Part shown: positions 33,077 to 42,028 of the stretch, in pieces
Layout: each line of letters opens with the position of its first letter
How positions within the stretch are numbered: the stretch's first letter is position 1
NCBI GenBank assembly: GCA_017467275.1
Contig: JAFTSN010000001.1
Span: 248,001 to 312,000, forward strand
Direction: 5' to 3'
Origin: Clostridia bacterium
GTDB taxonomy: Bacteria; Bacillota; Clostridia; Christensenellales; Borkfalkiaceae
Length of the DNA stretch: 64,000 nt
The notes under the pieces: model-generated
What the model was told of the DNA's origin: nothing
The model's database searches: none
What the model saw: only the letters and a program-made list of their open reading frames with translations
Position numbers and translations under genes: made by a program

Positions 33077-35731
33077 TTACTCTGTGCGAAGCGCAACGAC
33101 GGGATCCTTCTTTGCCGCCGCCGACGCAGGAATCAAGCCCGATATCAGGGTCAGCACAATACTCACCGCGACCATGATAAGCGCCGAAGTAAAGGGCAGA
33201 GACGCTAGCGTCGCAATTCCCGTGAGCGAACCTAACAGCGCGTTGATGCCAAACGACAAGAGATAGGTGACCGCCACGCCGAACACGCCCGAGGACAGAC
33301 CGATGATAAAGGTTTCCGCGTTGAACAGGTTCTTGATATCCCGCTTTCTCGCACCGCAGGCGCGTAGCACGCCGATCTCCTTTGTCCGCTCCACGACCGA
33401 CACGTAGGTGATAATCCCGATCATGACGGACGAAACGACGAGCGAGATCGCTGTGAACGCCACCAAAACATAGGTAACCGCATCGAGAATCTGCTGCACC
33501 ATGCTCATCATGAGCCCGATCGTATCCGTGTAAGTGATCTTCTCGGCGGTGTCGTGGGTCTCGTTCCAATAATCGAGCTTATCCAAAATCTTCTCTTTCG
33601 CCTCGAAATCCTTGGGATAGAAAGAAATCGAGGTGTAGGTATCCAGTCCACCGACCGTCCTTAAAACGCTCGTTTGATCGTAAGTGAAGCGGATCCCTGA
33701 CATTCCGAAATAACTGTCCACCTGTTCATGGGTATAATAGTGCTCGTCAAGGTGCGCTGCAGGCGAAAGACGGAAAGTATATCCGCCCATGGGGTGGGCG
33801 TTCGCTTCGTCCGTCATCCATTTCACGAGCTTAGACGCCATATTCTTGGCAAGATATTTATCCACGAGACCTTCCGTGATATTTAAGCCGCTTGAAAGAC
33901 AGCCGTAATTCATATCCTCTTTCAGTCTCAAAATTCCCGAAACCTTGATCTTTACGCCCTCTTCCTCCGTCACGGAAAGATTCTCTCGCTCGCCGCGATA
34001 GGTGAACGGGTGCTGCGGGCTTCCGGGCGCGGTCTCCTCATAGACCGAATCGTTATAATAGAGAACGAACTCTTTTTCGAGCACGTCTTTGAAATCGATC
34101 GTGGCGTATTTTTCGCTGTTCGTCTCGCCAAGGTCAAAAAGGGAAAGGAAATCGGGCTCGTCGATAAACCCGAGGCGCGCCAACATCAAATCGCTGGCGT
34201 CGTTGTTCCCGCCAATGACGAGCACCGCCTCGTTTTCACTCTTCGGGAACGTTCCCTCAATCACGTCGTACTGACTGCGAACGTATTTGCCGAAGCTCTC
34301 ATCCGAAAAATCTGTTGTCCCGGGCATCTTATGCACGACGCTTCCAAGATATTCGACAAGATACGTGATCGACTCGTAGCCCGCGGCATGTTTGGTCAAT
34401 TCGCTTTGATAGAAGCTCTTGAGCGAGGACAAAGACATATACTGCGTTTTCAATTCCTCTGCCGTCGTGCCCGTCACCACACTCGTGAACAGATTATCCG
34501 ACAGCTCTGTCCCATAGCCGTACTGTATCGCCGAACAAAGCTCGTCGCCGATCTCCGTTTCGATATATTCGATATACTCGTCGGAGAGGTTGTTTTTCAC
34601 GGTCATCCCCTTGGCGATCTTGGTCAAAAGGGAATTGACGTAAATCTTATCGTCTAGCTCGGAAAGCTCGGGCATATCGTCCATGGACGAGGACATGCCC
34701 ATCATGATGGAGTTAACGTCCATCGCCGTCTCCGAAATCTGCAAGGGATAATAGGAGAGCATATCCTCCTCGGTGTGACGGATATAAGCATTAAAGCCGT
34801 TGGAGAGCGCGAGGACCAGACAAACGCTGATAATCCCGATGCTTCCCGCGATCGAGGTGACGACCGTGCGCCCCTTTTTCGCCACCAAATTTCTTGCGCT
34901 CAAGCCAAGAGACGTGCCGTAGCTCATCGCCGCCTTTTCCCGCCCGCGAAGCTTCTCTTTCTCTATTTTCGCCCGCTTCCACGCGCGCATATTTTCTTCC
35001 GTCCAGCCCTTTCCTTTCAGCTTCTCCAAAAGCTGCTCTCTTTCTGACGTGCCGTCATAGGGATTGGAGTCGGCGACAACCAAGCCGTCCTTAAGCTCGA
35101 CAATACGGGTCGCATACTGCTCGGCAAGCTCAGGGTTGTGCGTAACCATAATAACAAGTCTTTCCCCCGCAATCTCGCGGATAAGATCCATAATCTGCAC
35201 GCTGGTTTTACTATCCAACGCGCCCGTCGGCTCGTCGGCGAGCAAAATTTCGGGATTGTTGACGAGCGCACGCGCGATCGCCACCCTTTGCATCTGTCCA
35301 CCCGAAAGCTGATTGGGCTTTTTATTGATCTCCTCTTTCAGCCCGACGCGGTAAAGCGCTTCCTTTGCCCTGCGGCGGCGCTCGGCTTTGGAGATGCCCG
35401 CGATCGTTAAGGCAAGCTCAACGTTCCCCAAAACCGTCTGGTGCGGAATGAGGTTATAGGATTGGAATACAAATCCGATCCTGTGGTTTCTGTAGACGTC
35501 CCAATCGCGGTCCTTATAGTCTTTCGTGGAAACGCCGCGGATAATAAGATCGCCCGACGTGTAATGATCGAGCCCGCCGATAATATTGAGCAGGGTCGTT
35601 TTCCCGCAGCCCGAAGCCCCGAGAATGCAGACGAATTCGTTAGAGCGGAACTCGAGCGAAACGCCGCGAAGTGCGGGCACTTTCGTTCCCGCCGCCTCGT
35701 AATCCTTTTTGATGTCGTTGAGCTTTAACAT
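33077..35731 (-). CDS. MacB-like ABC transporter, fused ATPase and FtsX permease
   Basis: This protein has 884 residues. Residues 1 to about 225 are a LolD/MacB-type ATPase (GASGCGKTT, LSGGQMQRVAIARAL, LLADEPTGALD, THN). After a charged linker, TM1 at about 285-310 (VVTSIAGSIGIISVCLVLAL) is followed by a ~430-residue external domain, then three spans near the C-terminus with the FtsX block ERTKEIGVLRACGARKRDI. MacB-type proteins work as mechanotransmission exporters of peptides, toxins or antibiotics, or in envelope stress. A MarR gene lies just upstream, suggesting induction by a drug or signal. The external domain is larger than in E. coli MacB. Confidence 0.9.
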   Translation of the reverse strand: MLKLNDIKKDYEAAGTKVPALRGVSLEFRSNEFVCILGASGCGKTTLLNIIGGLDHYTSGDLIIRGVSTKDYKDRDWDVYRNHRIGFVFQSYNLIPHQTVLGNVELALTIAGISKAERRRRAKEALYRVGLKEEINKKPNQLSGGQMQRVAIARALVNNPEILLADEPTGALDSKTSVQIMDLIREIAGERLVIMVTHNPELAEQYATRIVELKDGLVVADSNPYDGTSEREQLLEKLKGKGWTEENMRAWKRAKIEKEKLRGREKAAMSYGTSLGLSARNLVAKKGRTVVTSIAGSIGIISVCLVLALSNGFNAYIRHTEEDMLSYYPLQISETAMDVNSIMMGMSSSMDDMPELSELDDKIYVNSLLTKIAKGMTVKNNLSDEYIEYIETEIGDELCSAIQYGYGTELSDNLFTSVVTGTTAEELKTQYMSLSSLKSFYQSELTKHAAGYESITYLVEYLGSVVHKMPGTTDFSDESFGKYVRSQYDVIEGTFPKSENEAVLVIGGNNDASDLMLARLGFIDEPDFLSLFDLGETNSEKYATIDFKDVLEKEFVLYYNDSVYEETAPGSPQHPFTYRGERENLSVTEEEGVKIKVSGILRLKEDMNYGCLSSGLNITEGLVDKYLAKNMASKLVKWMTDEANAHPMGGYTFRLSPAAHLDEHYYTHEQVDSYFGMSGIRFTYDQTSVLRTVGGLDTYTSISFYPKDFEAKEKILDKLDYWNETHDTAEKITYTDTIGLMMSMVQQILDAVTYVLVAFTAISLVVSSVMIGIITYVSVVERTKEIGVLRACGARKRDIKNLFNAETFIIGLSSGVFGVAVTYLLSFGINALLGSLTGIATLASLPFTSALIMVAVSIVLTLISGLIPASAAAKKDPVVALRTE

Positions 35732-35781
35732 AGTTCTTTTCTGTTCCTTTGATCAGTTTAGCCCTTAAATAAACATTTTCG

Positions 35782-35818
35782 CGAAAGAAAGCGGAAAAAC
35801 TTCCGCCTTTTTCTTTCG
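35782..35818 (-). terminator. Hairpin between marR and the MacB-like gene
   Basis: CGAAAGAAAGCGGAA pairs with the TTCCGC and TTTCTTTCG tracts across an AAAC loop. There is no clear U tract on the minus strand, so it is more likely an attenuator or processing stem than a full stop. Confidence 0.5.
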
Positions 35819-35826
35819 TATATGCC

Positions 35827-36297
35827 TTATTTTTTCATTTCCGTCAAAACGGCGAAAAATTCATTATAGAGACGGAAGAGCTCGTCGAGCTTTTCTTCCC
35901 CGAATCTTTCAACCACCTCGCCGATAAATTCGCAATAGTGTTCCTTTTCTTTCCGATAAGCTTCCTCTGCCTTTTCCGAAAGCTCAATATAGGCGATTTT
36001 ACGGTCAATCTCATCAGCGACGCGACGCACAACGCCGCGCGCCTCAAGCTTGTTGACCATTTGCGAGACCGCGGAACGCGTGATACCGAGACGCTTGGCA
36101 AGCTGTGTGGAAATAATGCGTTTCCCCTCATAGTTCGCCATGATCACTTCGCCCAAGAGCCGCATTTCGGAATTATTGAATTGCGAGCGAATTTTCGTGA
36201 AAGCCATACCTTCCGTCTTTTTAAAGATCGAAAAGACCTTTCCAAGATACTCCTCGTTTTTTGTCTTTGCAACGGATTCTTTACCCATGTCAGCCAT
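35827..36297 (-). CDS. MarR-family transcriptional regulator
   Basis: This protein has 156 residues from the ATG at 36297 (GAGGTG six bases upstream; the GTG at 36306 sits inside that ribosome site). Winged-helix signatures: helix-turn-helix STQLAKRLGITRSAVSQMVNKLEARG and wing VVRRVADEIDRKIAYIELSEKAEEAY. Dimerisation helices flank the domain. It has a near-consensus promoter and lies directly upstream of a MacB-like transporter, the classic arrangement of a MarR repressor with its efflux target. The ligand is unknown. Confidence 0.92.
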   Translation of the reverse strand: MADMGKESVAKTKNEEYLGKVFSIFKKTEGMAFTKIRSQFNNSEMRLLGEVIMANYEGKRIISTQLAKRLGITRSAVSQMVNKLEARGVVRRVADEIDRKIAYIELSEKAEEAYRKEKEHYCEFIGEVVERFGEEKLDELFRLYNEFFAVLTEMKK

Positions 36298-36360
36298 AAA
36301 ATTCACCTCGTTTTTCCGTTTTTCGTAAAAATGCTTTCGTAAAACCCTTTTACGCTTAAA

Positions 36361-36389
36361 ATTATGCCATTAACTCACTCAATTGTCAA
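36361..36389 (-). promoter_or_regulatory. Promoter of marR and the MacB-like gene
   Basis: On the minus strand TTGACA (36384-36389), 17 bp, CATAAT (36361-36366). An imperfect inverted repeat, TTAACTC ... GAGTTTAA, brackets the -35 and could be the MarR site. Confidence 0.7.
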
Positions 36390-36487
36390 GAGTTTAAATG
36401 GGTATATTTTCACTTTTCACTATATTTTCATTTCCCTCACTTCTCTTTTTAAAGCAACGAATTTTCCCGTTTTCCCTTGTAAAAGAG

Positions 36488-36517
36488 TTGTCAAACGGGT
36501 ATCAGGTGTGATAAAAT
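36488..36517 (+). promoter_or_regulatory. Promoter of the M18 aminopeptidase gene
   Basis: TTGTCA (36488-36493) with TAAAAT at 36512-36517 (18 bp) or GATAAA at 36510-36515 (16 bp). CGGAGG precedes the start at 36546. Confidence 0.55.
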
Positions 36518-36545
36518 AAAGAAAAGTGCATTTTCGGAGGCATCT

Positions 36546-37820
36546 ATGCAAAATCTCATTCAGTTTTTGAAAAACTCTCCAACGGCTTATCAAGCCGTTT
36601 CGGAAACGGAAATATTTTTAAAAGACAACGGCTTTGAAAAGCTTTCGGAAACGGAGGATTGGACCTTGACCGAGGGCGGGAAATACTACGTCGTGAGGAA
36701 CAGCAGCAGCCTGATTGCCTTTAAGGTGGGCTCCTTGGACCGTTTTTCTTTCCGCGTGGTCGCTTCCCACACCGACTCCCCCGCGCTCAAGCTCAAGGAG
36801 AATGCGGCAACCTTGCAAGGTAAATACGCCAAACTCAACGCCGAAACCTACGGCGGCGGAATCTGGTATAGCTTTTTCGACCGCCCTTTAAAGATTGCGG
36901 GTCGCGTCGTCACGCTTGAAAACGGCACGCTTAAAACCCGAAACGCCCTCTCCTCGTTCAGCGTCGTTATCCCCTCGCTTGCCGTTCACATGAACCGCGG
37001 GGTGAACGAAGGCTTTTCCGTCAACGCGCAAACCGATCTTCAGCCCCTCTACGCTCTCGCAGAGAGCGGTGCGCCCGATTTTCTCGAGGAATTTAAAGGC
37101 GCGGGCGAGCTCGTCTCCTACGATTTATACCTCGTCAACGCCGAATCCCCCTATTCTTTCGGCTTAAACGGCGAATTTTTGGCTTCGCCCCGCATCGATA
37201 ATTTAACGAGCGCACGCTCCTCAATCGAAGCGCTCGTTTCCAGCGCGGACGGTCAAGGCGTCTGCGTGGCGGCACTCTTCGACAACGAAGAGGTGGGCAG
37301 TCAAACTCTGCAAGGCGCGGGCGGCGACTTCCTCGAAAATACCCTCCGTCGCGTTTCCTACGCACTCAAATTTGACGACAGCGAATATTATAAGGCGCTT
37401 GCGGGTTCCTTTGTGATTTCCCTCGACAACGCGCACGCCATGCACCCCAACCACCCCGAAAAATCCGACCCCACCAACACGACCGTGCTCGGCGGCGGCG
37501 TGGTGATCAAGGCGCATGCCAACAAGGCGTATACCACGGACGCCCTTTCCTCTGCCGTCGTTAAGACGGTGTTCGATAAGGCGGGCGTGAAATATCAGAC
37601 CTTCTTCAATCGCTCGGATATGCGTAGTGGCGGCACGCTCGGCGCGATCTCGCTCGGGCACGTCGGGGTCATGAGCGCCGATTTGGGGCTTGCGCAGCTC
37701 GCCATGCACTCGGCGACGGAATGTATCGCAAAGAGCGACTATTTAGAGCTCGTCAACGGGCTGACCGCCTATTATTCCTCGGATATCGTCGTGACCGACG
37801 GCGGGGTATGCGTCGAATAA
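36546..37820 (+). CDS. M18 family aminopeptidase (aspartyl aminopeptidase type)
   Basis: This 424-residue dinuclear zinc exopeptidase is likely cytosolic and dodecameric. The first metal His/Asp are in VASHTDSPALKLK, a second block is LFDNEEVGSQTLQGAG with the general-base Glu, then LDNAHAMHPNHPEKSDPTN, and the last zinc His is in LGLAQLAMHSATEC. Length and order match bacterial M18 (PepF/DNPEP-like), which removes N-terminal acidic residues. It is a single gene with its own promoter. A second M18 gene from another subgroup converges on it from the right. Confidence 0.94.
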   Translation: MQNLIQFLKNSPTAYQAVSETEIFLKDNGFEKLSETEDWTLTEGGKYYVVRNSSSLIAFKVGSLDRFSFRVVASHTDSPALKLKENAATLQGKYAKLNAETYGGGIWYSFFDRPLKIAGRVVTLENGTLKTRNALSSFSVVIPSLAVHMNRGVNEGFSVNAQTDLQPLYALAESGAPDFLEEFKGAGELVSYDLYLVNAESPYSFGLNGEFLASPRIDNLTSARSSIEALVSSADGQGVCVAALFDNEEVGSQTLQGAGGDFLENTLRRVSYALKFDDSEYYKALAGSFVISLDNAHAMHPNHPEKSDPTNTTVLGGGVVIKAHANKAYTTDALSSAVVKTVFDKAGVKYQTFFNRSDMRSGGTLGAISLGHVGVMSADLGLAQLAMHSATECIAKSDYLELVNGLTAYYSSDIVVTDGGVCVE

Positions 37821-37844
37821 GACCAAGACCTTCAAAAAAATTTT

Positions 37845-37871
37845 CGGGCTGTTGCAATTCGCAACAGCCCG
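37845..37871. terminator. Bidirectional terminator between the two M18 genes
   Basis: CGGGCTGTTGC and GCAACAGCCCG flank a 5-base loop, with T-rich flanks on both strands. Confidence 0.95.
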
Positions 37872-37879
37872 TATTTTAT

Positions 37880-39256
37880 TTATTTGATAAACGCCCTGAA
37901 CGCACGGTATGCCTCATAAAGATCGGCTTTGGAAATGACCTCGTAAGGCGAATGCATGGAAATGACGGGAACACCGATATCCACCGTGTCGATATTCATT
38001 TTTGCGATGAATTTCGCCACCGTGCCGCCGCCGCCCATATCCACTCTGCCGAGCTCACCCGTCTGCCAGATCACGCCCTCGTCGCTAAACATTTTCCGAA
38101 CCTCGCCGACAAACTCCGCCGACGCGTCGTTAGAACCGCCTTTGCCCCTTGAGCCCGTAAACTTGGTAAGCCCCGCGCCGCAGGAGAGGTAGGTTGAATT
38201 AAGCGGCTCGCAGACGTCGCGGAAGTTGGGATCGTAGCCCGCGTTCACGTCCGCAGAAAGGCACTTTGAGTTGGCTCTGACCGCCGCAGGAGACGCGCCG
38301 AACGCCCTCGCAATCTCGTCGATCAGATCGTTTAAAAGAACGCTCTGCATGCCCGTGTTGCCTTCACTGCCGATCTCCTCTTTGTCCGCCAACACAACCA
38401 GGACGGTGTGCTTTTCCGAGGTCTCGTCGAAAAGAGCGGTGTAGGCAGGATAGGAGCAAACTCTGTCGTCGTGACCGTATGCCGCCATAAGGGCACGGTC
38501 AAACCCGATATCCCGCGCCTTAAACGCAGGCACGAGCGACAATTCCGCACTCAAGAAATCCTCTTCCTTTATGCCGTATTTCTCGTTTAAAATGTGCAGG
38601 AGATTCTCCTTGACCGTCTTATCCTTATCGTCCTCTGCCGCCACGTAAGGGATATTCCCAAGCCAAATATTGAGGTCCTCGCCGCCGAGCCCTTCTCCCA
38701 AAGGCTTTGCATTTTGCTTTGCCGCAAGATGGGGCAAAAGATCGCTTATGTAGAACACGGGATCGCTCTCGTCCTCGCCGATCTTCACTTCAACCTTGCT
38801 CCCGTCCGCTTTCACAACGGAGCCGTGGAGCGCAAGAGGAATCGCCGCCCACTGATATTTGCGAATCCCGCCATAGTAGTGTGTCTTGGCAAACGCGATA
38901 CCTTCCGCTTCATAGAGGGGCACCTGCTTCAAATCCACTCTCGGACTGTCAATATGCGAAGCGATCACGCGTACGCCGTACTCTCCCACGTCCTCGTTCC
39001 CCACGCGAATGAGGAAAATGTTCTTGCCGCGGTTATTATAATAGACCTTGTCGCCCGCCTGAAGCTTCATGCCAAACTTAAAGGGCTTATAGCCGTTCTT
39101 TTTCGCTTCCTCCTCTACGAACACGCACGCCTCGCGCTCCGTTTTCGCCTCGTCGATAAAGGTCCTGTAGCCCTCCGCGTAAGCGAAGATTTTTTCCATT
39201 TTCTCCTTGTCTGCGGTCTCGTAGACGTTGGTTCTCTTGTATGCCAATTCACTCAT
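37880..39256 (-). CDS. M18 family aminopeptidase (aminopeptidase 1 type)
   Basis: This 458-residue zinc aminopeptidase has metal ligands in VIASHIDSPRVDLK, VVLADKEEIGSEGNTGM and DVNAGYDPNF, and a last His in VISMHSPYEVISKADLYEAY. These follow the longer aminopeptidase 1 subgroup of M18, clearly different from the convergent 424-residue paralogue. It is the last gene of the nadA-sufC-sufB unit, 16 bases after sufB, so it is co-transcribed with Fe-S cluster assembly. I know no functional link. Confidence 0.93.
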   Translation of the reverse strand: MSELAYKRTNVYETADKEKMEKIFAYAEGYRTFIDEAKTEREACVFVEEEAKKNGYKPFKFGMKLQAGDKVYYNNRGKNIFLIRVGNEDVGEYGVRVIASHIDSPRVDLKQVPLYEAEGIAFAKTHYYGGIRKYQWAAIPLALHGSVVKADGSKVEVKIGEDESDPVFYISDLLPHLAAKQNAKPLGEGLGGEDLNIWLGNIPYVAAEDDKDKTVKENLLHILNEKYGIKEEDFLSAELSLVPAFKARDIGFDRALMAAYGHDDRVCSYPAYTALFDETSEKHTVLVVLADKEEIGSEGNTGMQSVLLNDLIDEIARAFGASPAAVRANSKCLSADVNAGYDPNFRDVCEPLNSTYLSCGAGLTKFTGSRGKGGSNDASAEFVGEVRKMFSDEGVIWQTGELGRVDMGGGGTVAKFIAKMNIDTVDIGVPVISMHSPYEVISKADLYEAYRAFRAFIK

Positions 39257-39272
39257 GATATTCTCTCTCCTT

Positions 39273-40199
39273 TTATTGCAAAAATCCTTTAATGATCTGT
39301 TCTTCCGCTTCCTTTTCCGTAAGCCCGAGGGTCATCAGCTTAATGAGCTGCTCGCCCGCAATCTTACCGATCGCCGCCTCGTGAATAAGTTCCGCGTCAA
39401 TATCATTCGCCGAAAGGCAGGGTGCCGCCGTGACCGCCGCGTTCTCCATAATGATCGCGTCGCACTCGGTGTGACCGTGACAGGGCGCGTTGCCGTTCAT
39501 CGTCGAAACGAAATGCTGCTTGGATTCGCCCGCCGCGACTGATCTGGAAACGATGTTCGCACTTGAGCCCTCGCCGTTTAAATCGACCTGAAAATCGGTG
39601 TTAGCGACCTGCTTGCCGTGCGTGTAGATCTTCTCTTTCACAACAAGGCTCGCCCCCGCTTTAAGCTCGGCTTTGGTCACGCGTTCGGTGGAATCCACGC
39701 CCTTTATCTGCGTGCTTTCCATCTCCATATACGCCCCCTCCTCGAGGTAGACCACCGTCGTGGGATTCATGACGTTTTCCCCGTTTCCGTCCCCCTCGCC
39801 GTAGTGCTTTTCGACGTATTTAACCTTGGCGTTTTTGCCGACGTGGAACGCGTGAATCCCGTCGTGACGGGAGGTGACCTCCTTGCCGCCGCAATTATGG
39901 ATGCCGCACCCCGCGACGATCACGACGTCCGCATTCTCGCCGACGTAGAAATCGTTATACACCATTTCCTGCCACCCCGCTTTACTCAAAATGACGGGAA
40001 TGTGCACGCTCTCGTTTTTTGTGTTGGGTTTGATAATGATATCAATGCCCTGTTTTCCGTCCGTTTTCGTCGCAATCTCGATATTTTCCGTCGAGCGTCT
40101 GCCCGCCGACGCACCGTTCTCGCGGATATTATACGCCCCCTCGGGCACTTCGTGTAAATCAGCTATTTTTTTGAGTAATTCTCTTTCAATTGCGTCCAT
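39273..40199 (-). CDS. sufB: SufB/SufD-family Fe-S cluster scaffold
   Basis: This 308-residue protein has the SufBD right-handed beta-helix core (HDGIHAFHVGKNAKVKYVEKH) and C-terminal block HEAAIGKIAGEQLIKLMTLGLTEKEAEEQIIKGFL. It is much shorter than E. coli SufB, and it is the only SufB/D gene beside sufC, with no sufD, sufS or sufU. That is the two-gene minimal SUF (SmsCB-like) arrangement described for anaerobes and archaea, where one scaffold forms a dimer with SufC. It would build Fe-S clusters, including that of NadA encoded in the same operon. sufB or smsB are both reasonable names. Confidence 0.88.
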   Translation of the reverse strand: MDAIERELLKKIADLHEVPEGAYNIRENGASAGRRSTENIEIATKTDGKQGIDIIIKPNTKNESVHIPVILSKAGWQEMVYNDFYVGENADVVIVAGCGIHNCGGKEVTSRHDGIHAFHVGKNAKVKYVEKHYGEGDGNGENVMNPTTVVYLEEGAYMEMESTQIKGVDSTERVTKAELKAGASLVVKEKIYTHGKQVANTDFQVDLNGEGSSANIVSRSVAAGESKQHFVSTMNGNAPCHGHTECDAIIMENAAVTAAPCLSANDIDAELIHEAAIGKIAGEQLIKLMTLGLTEKEAEEQIIKGFLQ

Positions 40200-40209
40200 G
40201 CCCCTCTCC

Positions 40210-40929
40210 TTATAACTTATCCGTCAAAACCCGACAAGCTTCCGTGCCGAGAATGTGCGGCAACACTTCCTCGCGCTTACCGATCTTTTCAAGCTTACCG
40301 CCCGAAAGCACGATAATTTCGTCCGCAATATTGAGGATTCGTTCCTGATGGGAAATAATGAGGATATTCCCCTGCGTTTTTTCATGCATTTTCTTAAAGA
40401 CGTTGATGAGGTTTCCAAAGCTCCACAAATCAATACCCGCCTCGGGCTCGTCAAAAACGGACAGCTTGGTGCCTCGCGCCAAGATCGTCGCGATCTCGAT
40501 ACGCTTCAATTCCCCGCCCGAAAGGGAGGAATTGACCTCACGGTCGATATAATCCCGCGCGCAAAGTCCCACCTCGGAAAGATAGGCGCACGCCTCGGAT
40601 ATTTTCGTCTTCCGCCCCGCCGCGATGGAAATAAGATCGCGCACGGTCAAGCCCTTAAAGCGCACGGGCTGTTGGAACGCATAGGAAATTCCCCGCTTTG
40701 CCCGATCGGTCACGGAGAGCTCCGTGATGTCCTCTCCGTCGAAATAAATTTTGCCCGACGTGGGCTGGATAATGCCCGCAATCACTTTCGCCAGCGTAGA
40801 TTTCCCCCCGCCGTTGGGCCCCGTGATCGCCACAAACCGCTCGCTGACGGTCAGGCTCACGTCGTCAAGTATCTTCTTTTCACCCTGTTCGTCGTTTACC
40901 TTATAGGTAACGTGTTCTAATGTTAACAT
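40210..40929 (-). CDS. sufC: SufC ATPase of Fe-S cluster assembly
   Basis: This 239-residue ABC-type ATPase is soluble and acts with SufB rather than with a permease. It has Walker A GPNGGGKST, the block AFQQPVRFKGLTVRDLI, signature LSGGELKRIEIATILARG and Walker B LSVFDEPEAGIDLWSF, which has the SufC-type EAGID sequence after the aspartate-glutamate. His in ISHQERIL is the switch. It lies 10 bases before sufB and 12 bases after nadA. Confidence 0.95.
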   Translation of the reverse strand: MLTLEHVTYKVNDEQGEKKILDDVSLTVSERFVAITGPNGGGKSTLAKVIAGIIQPTSGKIYFDGEDITELSVTDRAKRGISYAFQQPVRFKGLTVRDLISIAAGRKTKISEACAYLSEVGLCARDYIDREVNSSLSGGELKRIEIATILARGTKLSVFDEPEAGIDLWSFGNLINVFKKMHEKTQGNILIISHQERILNIADEIIVLSGGKLEKIGKREEVLPHILGTEACRVLTDKL

Positions 40930-40941
40930 ATCTTCTTTTCC

Positions 40942-41856
40942 TTATTTTCCGTATGTAAGCATCTTATCGATGCACTTTCTCGCCTTTTCGACGAGCGCTC
41001 CGTCCAGCTCTACTTCCTCGCCTCCGCATTTTAAGAGGTGGTACACGTCAGAAAGGGAGGTCAGCTTCATGTCCGCGCAGATCAGCCCCTTGGAAAGCTG
41101 ATAAAACCGCTTATCGGGACAATCGAAGCTCAAATGCTCGCAGACGGAGATCTCCGTTCCAACGATAAACTCCCTTTTTTCAGAAGCTTTGGCATAGTCG
41201 ATAATCTCCTTGGTGGAGCCCACGCAATCGGCAAGCTCGATCACTTCCTTTTTGCATTCGGGGTGCACGAGCACGGCGGCATCGGGATGCAACGCCTTTG
41301 CCTTTAAAAGCTCCTCGCGCTTGACCGCCGCGTGCACGGGACAGCATCCGCGCATAAGGTGGACCGTCTTTTCGGGACACTTTTCCGCAACGTATGCGCC
41401 CAAATTGCAGTCGGGCACGAACAAGATCTCCTTTTGCGGCAGGCTTTTCACGATCCGAACGGCAGAAGAGCTCGTCACGCAGACGTCGCAAACGGCTTTG
41501 AGCTCCGCCGTGGTGTTCACGTAGGCAACGACCGCGCAATCGGGATACTTCTTCTTTTCCGCCAAGACCTCCTCGACGGATAATTGCTCCGCCATGGGAC
41601 AGCCCGCCCGAGGAGCGGATAAATACACCTTCTTTTCGGGAGAGAGAATTTTGACGGTCTCCGCCATGAAGCGCACGCCGCACATAATAACGCTCTTTTG
41701 CGGCGCCTTTGTTGCTTGCGTGGCGAGGGCGAAAGAATCGCCCGTGAAATCGGCGATCTCGGTCACGGCTTGGGATTGGTAGGTGTGTGCAAGTATGCAC
41801 ACGTCCTTTTCCCGTTTAAGCCGCTCGATTTCCTTTTGCATTTCAAAAACTGTCAT
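40942..41856 (-). CDS. nadA: Quinolinate synthase A
   Basis: This 304-residue [4Fe-4S] enzyme condenses iminoaspartate with dihydroxyacetone phosphate to give quinolinate for NAD synthesis. The three cluster cysteines are expected in SAPRAGCPMAEQ, MRGCCPVHAAV (one of the pair) and LICADMKLTS. VHPEC and VGTEISVCEHL are other conserved blocks. nadB and nadC, which usually accompany nadA, are absent here. Instead it leads an operon with the minimal SUF genes, so the Fe-S enzyme is co-expressed with its cluster-making machinery. The source of iminoaspartate must be encoded elsewhere. Confidence 0.95.
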   Translation of the reverse strand: MTVFEMQKEIERLKREKDVCILAHTYQSQAVTEIADFTGDSFALATQATKAPQKSVIMCGVRFMAETVKILSPEKKVYLSAPRAGCPMAEQLSVEEVLAEKKKYPDCAVVAYVNTTAELKAVCDVCVTSSSAVRIVKSLPQKEILFVPDCNLGAYVAEKCPEKTVHLMRGCCPVHAAVKREELLKAKALHPDAAVLVHPECKKEVIELADCVGSTKEIIDYAKASEKREFIVGTEISVCEHLSFDCPDKRFYQLSKGLICADMKLTSLSDVYHLLKCGGEEVELDGALVEKARKCIDKMLTYGK

Positions 41857-41912
41857 TCCGTTTTCTTCCTTTGTTTCGGACTATCCTTTTCCCGAGCTTA
41901 TCAGACCCGTTT

Positions 41913-41918
41913 ATTATA
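41913..41918 (-). promoter_or_regulatory. -10 element of the nadA operon promoter
   Basis: A perfect TATAAT on the minus strand lies about 55 bases before the start. The -35 region is T-rich and overlaps the preceding terminator, so it is poorly defined. Confidence 0.5.
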
Positions 41919-41927
41919 CCACATCAA

Positions 41928-41965
41928 AAAAGAAAAGTAAAACAAATTCGTCTTACTTTTCTTTT
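41928..41965 (-). terminator. Terminator of the CNNM-galE-ygjP unit
   Basis: A 13-bp stem, AAAAGAAAAGTAA / TTACTTTTCTTTT, is followed by TTGATG. It is AU-rich but perfectly paired. Confidence 0.75.
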
Positions 41966-42028
41966 TACCCGTTTTTTCTCTTACTCAAACGGATTTTTAC
42001 CAATTATTCCTCCGTTCTTATCACCCGA

